The position numbers were made by a program, and so were the translations under genes. The notes under the pieces are model-generated. The model was not told the origin of the DNA. It did no database searches and saw only the letters and a program-made list of their open reading frames with translations. DNA of 64,000 nucleotides from positions 71,749 through 135,748 of the forward strand of contig CAZTTO010000010.1 in assembly GCA_964616465.1 (NCBI GenBank), given 5' to 3'. Of the stretch, positions 61,777 to 64,000 are shown piece by piece; within the stretch, counting starts at the first letter, position 1; every line of letters begins with the position of its first letter. Origin of the DNA: JAFLBI01 sp964616465 (GTDB taxonomy: Bacteria > Bacteroidota > Bacteroidia > Chitinophagales > Chitinophagaceae).

Positions 61777-64000
61777 ATGAGGAAGATTCTCTTCTTAACT
61801 GTGTGCTTCTTTGGCCTATTTGGCGCAAACGCACAAAACATCCAAAACAACCCCGGCTCGAACCACGGCAACAAATTCGAGCAATTGGGAACCATTCTAC
61901 CAACGCCCAATGAATACAGAACGGCGAGTGGTGCACCTGGACCAAAGTACTGGCAGCAAAGAGCGGATTACAACATTAAGTGTGAACTTGATGAGAAAAA
62001 CCTCCGCTTGAAGGGTTCTGAAACTGTGACTTATTTCAACAACTCGCCCGATGTACTAACCTACCTATGGTTACAACTCGACGAGAATGAGCACAGCAGC
62101 GTTAACAATGCCAACTACCAAAACTCATCTACCCTTGGTCGCCAGTTGAGTACATCTCAAGTAGATGCTATTTTGAACAAAGACAAGGACAATGGATTTG
62201 GTCATAATATCACAAAACTTACCGATGCTTTAGGCAAACCATTGAAGTACACCATCAACAAAACCATGATGCGCATTGACTTGCCTACACCATTGAAGCC
62301 TGGACAAAAATTTGTCTTCAACTTAGATTGGTATTACAATATTCCAGATAGAATGGCGCAAGGCGGAAGAGGTGGTTATGAATTTTTCCCTGAAGATGGC
62401 AATCACCTGTTCACTATTGCGCAGTGGTTCCCAAGATTATGCGTTTACAGCGATTTCCAAGGATGGCAGAACCACCAGTTTACTGGAAGAGGTGAATTTG
62501 CATTGGTGTTTGGTAACTATAACGTGCAAATGACTGTACCAGCAGACCACGTAGTTATGAGTACTGGAGAGTGCGTAAACTATCCAGCAGTGTTGAATGC
62601 AAAACAATTAGCACGTTGGACACAAGCACAAACTGCGAAAGATGTGGTTGAAATTGTAACCCTTGAAGAAGCAAAAGCTGCTGAAAAGCAAAAAAGTGCT
62701 CAGAAGAAAACATGGATATTCAAAGCCGACAATGTGCGTGATTTTGCGTGGACTTCTTCTAGAAAATATGTTTGGGATGCTATGCCTACAGTGGTTGAAG
62801 GAAAGAAGATTATGTGTATGAGTGGCTATCCTAAAGAAGCTTATGGTTTGTACCGTAAGTTTTCTACAAAAGCAGTTGCACATACAGTTCAAGTATATTC
62901 TAAATTCTCTATCCCCTATCCTTATCCAGTAGCGCAAAGTATTGAAGCAAGCAATGGTATGGAATACCCTATGATTTGCTTTAACTACGGTCGTACTGAA
63001 AAAGATGGTACCTATAGTGAAAGTGTGAAGTATGGTATGTTGGGTGTAATCATCCACGAAGTAGGTCACAACTTCTTCCCAATGATTGTCAACAGCGATG
63101 AGCGTCAGTGGAGTTGGATGGATGAAGGGTTGAATACCTTTGTACAATATTTAGCGGAAGAATTGTGGGACAATAAATATCCTTCAAGAAGAGGACCCGC
63201 TTTTGGTATTGTAGATTACATGCGCCTACCAAAAGATCAGTTAGAGCCTATCATGACCAACAGCGAAAACATTGTAAACTTTGGGCCGAACGCATATTCT
63301 AAGCCTGCTACAGGATTAAATATTTTGAGAGAAACCATTATGGGAAGAGAACTATTTGATTTCGCTTTCCGTGAATATGCACGCAGATGGGCGTTCAAAC
63401 ATCCAACACCGGCTGATTTATTCCGCACTATGGAAGATGCTTCTGCAGAAGACCTTGATTGGTTCTGGAGAGGATGGTTCTACAGCATAGACGCTTGCGA
63501 TATCAGCATTGATACAGTGCGTTATGCAGTGCCTGATTTCAGCATTGCACCTCCTGCTGGCGGCGGTGGTGGCACTGTTATGAGAAATGTTGACAAGCCA
63601 CTTCTACTTCCTTTTGAAGATATTTCTAAGATCAGAAACAGAAACGATAAGCGCATTGTATTCCAAGTAGATGTAGACACCAGCTTACGCGATTTTTATT
63701 GGAGATATGCAAGAGGTTTAGAGCCGTATGATACCACTCGTTATCCAGCGCAACAACCAAGCTTTGGTGGTGCTGTTGAAGCATTAGATGAAGCAGGTAA
63801 GAAGCAATACGAAAACCTTCATTTATATGAAGTAAGTTTCAAAAACATTGGTGGACTAGTAATGCCGTTGATTGTTGAATTTACTTTTGAAGATGGCACA
63901 ACGCAAACAGAAAGAATCCCTGCACAAATTTGGAGATTAAACGAGCAGAAAGTGACTAAGGTATTCGCTACTACCAAGAAAGCAGTTAAGATTACATTAG
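61777..64000 (+). CDS. M1 family aminopeptidase-like metallopeptidase (3' end outside window)
   Basis: The frame is open from ATG 61777 to the window end (741 codons), so the stop is beyond 64000. A signal peptide ends GANAQ. The gluzincin site is His427-Glu428-x2-His431 in HEVGHNFFP, with Glu450 18 residues later in MDEGLNTF, and the exopeptidase motif is SNGMEYP in place of GAMEN. Family members cut N-terminal residues from peptides. The protein is exported, probably to the periplasm or surface. It starts 12 bases after the HupE/UreJ gene. Confidence 0.92.
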   Translation, partial: MRKILFLTVCFFGLFGANAQNIQNNPGSNHGNKFEQLGTILPTPNEYRTASGAPGPKYWQQRADYNIKCELDEKNLRLKGSETVTYFNNSPDVLTYLWLQLDENEHSSVNNANYQNSSTLGRQLSTSQVDAILNKDKDNGFGHNITKLTDALGKPLKYTINKTMMRIDLPTPLKPGQKFVFNLDWYYNIPDRMAQGGRGGYEFFPEDGNHLFTIAQWFPRLCVYSDFQGWQNHQFTGRGEFALVFGNYNVQMTVPADHVVMSTGECVNYPAVLNAKQLARWTQAQTAKDVVEIVTLEEAKAAEKQKSAQKKTWIFKADNVRDFAWTSSRKYVWDAMPTVVEGKKIMCMSGYPKEAYGLYRKFSTKAVAHTVQVYSKFSIPYPYPVAQSIEASNGMEYPMICFNYGRTEKDGTYSESVKYGMLGVIIHEVGHNFFPMIVNSDERQWSWMDEGLNTFVQYLAEELWDNKYPSRRGPAFGIVDYMRLPKDQLEPIMTNSENIVNFGPNAYSKPATGLNILRETIMGRELFDFAFREYARRWAFKHPTPADLFRTMEDASAEDLDWFWRGWFYSIDACDISIDTVRYAVPDFSIAPPAGGGGGTVMRNVDKPLLLPFEDISKIRNRNDKRIVFQVDVDTSLRDFYWRYARGLEPYDTTRYPAQQPSFGGAVEALDEAGKKQYENLHLYEVSFKNIGGLVMPLIVEFTFEDGTTQTERIPAQIWRLNEQKVTKVFATTKKAVKITL

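Overview
The window looks like a core-genome segment of a Bacteroidota bacterium, most likely in or near the family Chitinophagaceae. This is inferred from gene content, not from a phylogeny. The pointers are a type IX secretion protein of the PorW/SprE type, several families largely confined to Bacteroidota (DUF2490, DUF5916, DUF6702, HYC_CC_PP, a ~310-residue NusB), low G+C by eye, few Shine-Dalgarno sequences, and promoters of the Bacteroidota form TTG-N18-22-TAnnTTTG. I see no prophage, insertion sequence, CRISPR array, rRNA or integrase. The only RNA gene found is a tRNA-Lys(TTT). No gap between genes exceeds about 250 bases.

Layout. 1-9.7 kb: end of a Ppx/GppA phosphatase, panB, an ALDH7-type dehydrogenase, a subtilase, a DinB-like protein, YceI, sucC, a SprT-like protease and an orphan AtpI-like group. 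9.8-19.3 kb: porW/sprE, a class A penicillin-binding protein, a BNR-repeat secreted protein, a YwqK-like repeat protein and an esterase. 19.4-23.2 kb: two poorly described units, an SPFH / small membrane protein / ribbon-helix-helix operon and a glutamine amidotransferase with an ATP-grasp-like partner. 23.2-26.3 kb: a minus-strand heavy-metal cluster (HYC_CC_PP gene, two HMA proteins, a TlpA-like thioredoxin, an outer-membrane-type protein). Its first gene carries an in-frame TGA where a cysteine is expected. 26.3-33.5 kb: DUF2490, a methyltransferase, a slipin-NfeD-haem lipoprotein operon, pdxH, hutU and an FKBP isomerase.

33.6-43.2 kb: tRNA-Lys, a GYF_2-type protein, a CtpA protease, a sugar kinase-murQ pair for muropeptide recycling, coaE, yajC, DUF1573, nusB and groESL. 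43.2-49.7 kb: a di-haem cytochrome c, the Lhr-like helicase and PdeM nuclease of the ligase-associated DNA repair set (without the ligase and exonuclease beside them), a histone-deacetylase-like hydrolase and a prohibitin-like lipoprotein. 49.7-64 kb: a DUF5916 outer-membrane protein, aspartate kinase, an Ldh-family/FAD oxidoreductase pair, ssb, a retropepsin-like protease, mnmA, a CNNM/CorC transporter, DUF6702, HupE/UreJ and the start of an M1 aminopeptidase.

Most genes are housekeeping or envelope functions. The most unusual places are the interrupted HYC_CC_PP gene with a 15-bp inverted repeat ending at the next start codon (25.8-26.2 kb), the SPFH-RHH operon (19.35-21.08 kb), the amidotransferase/ATP-grasp pair with a promoter that suggests a leaderless message (21.1-23.2 kb), and the NfeD operon that includes a haem-binding lipoprotein (27.8-30.5 kb).
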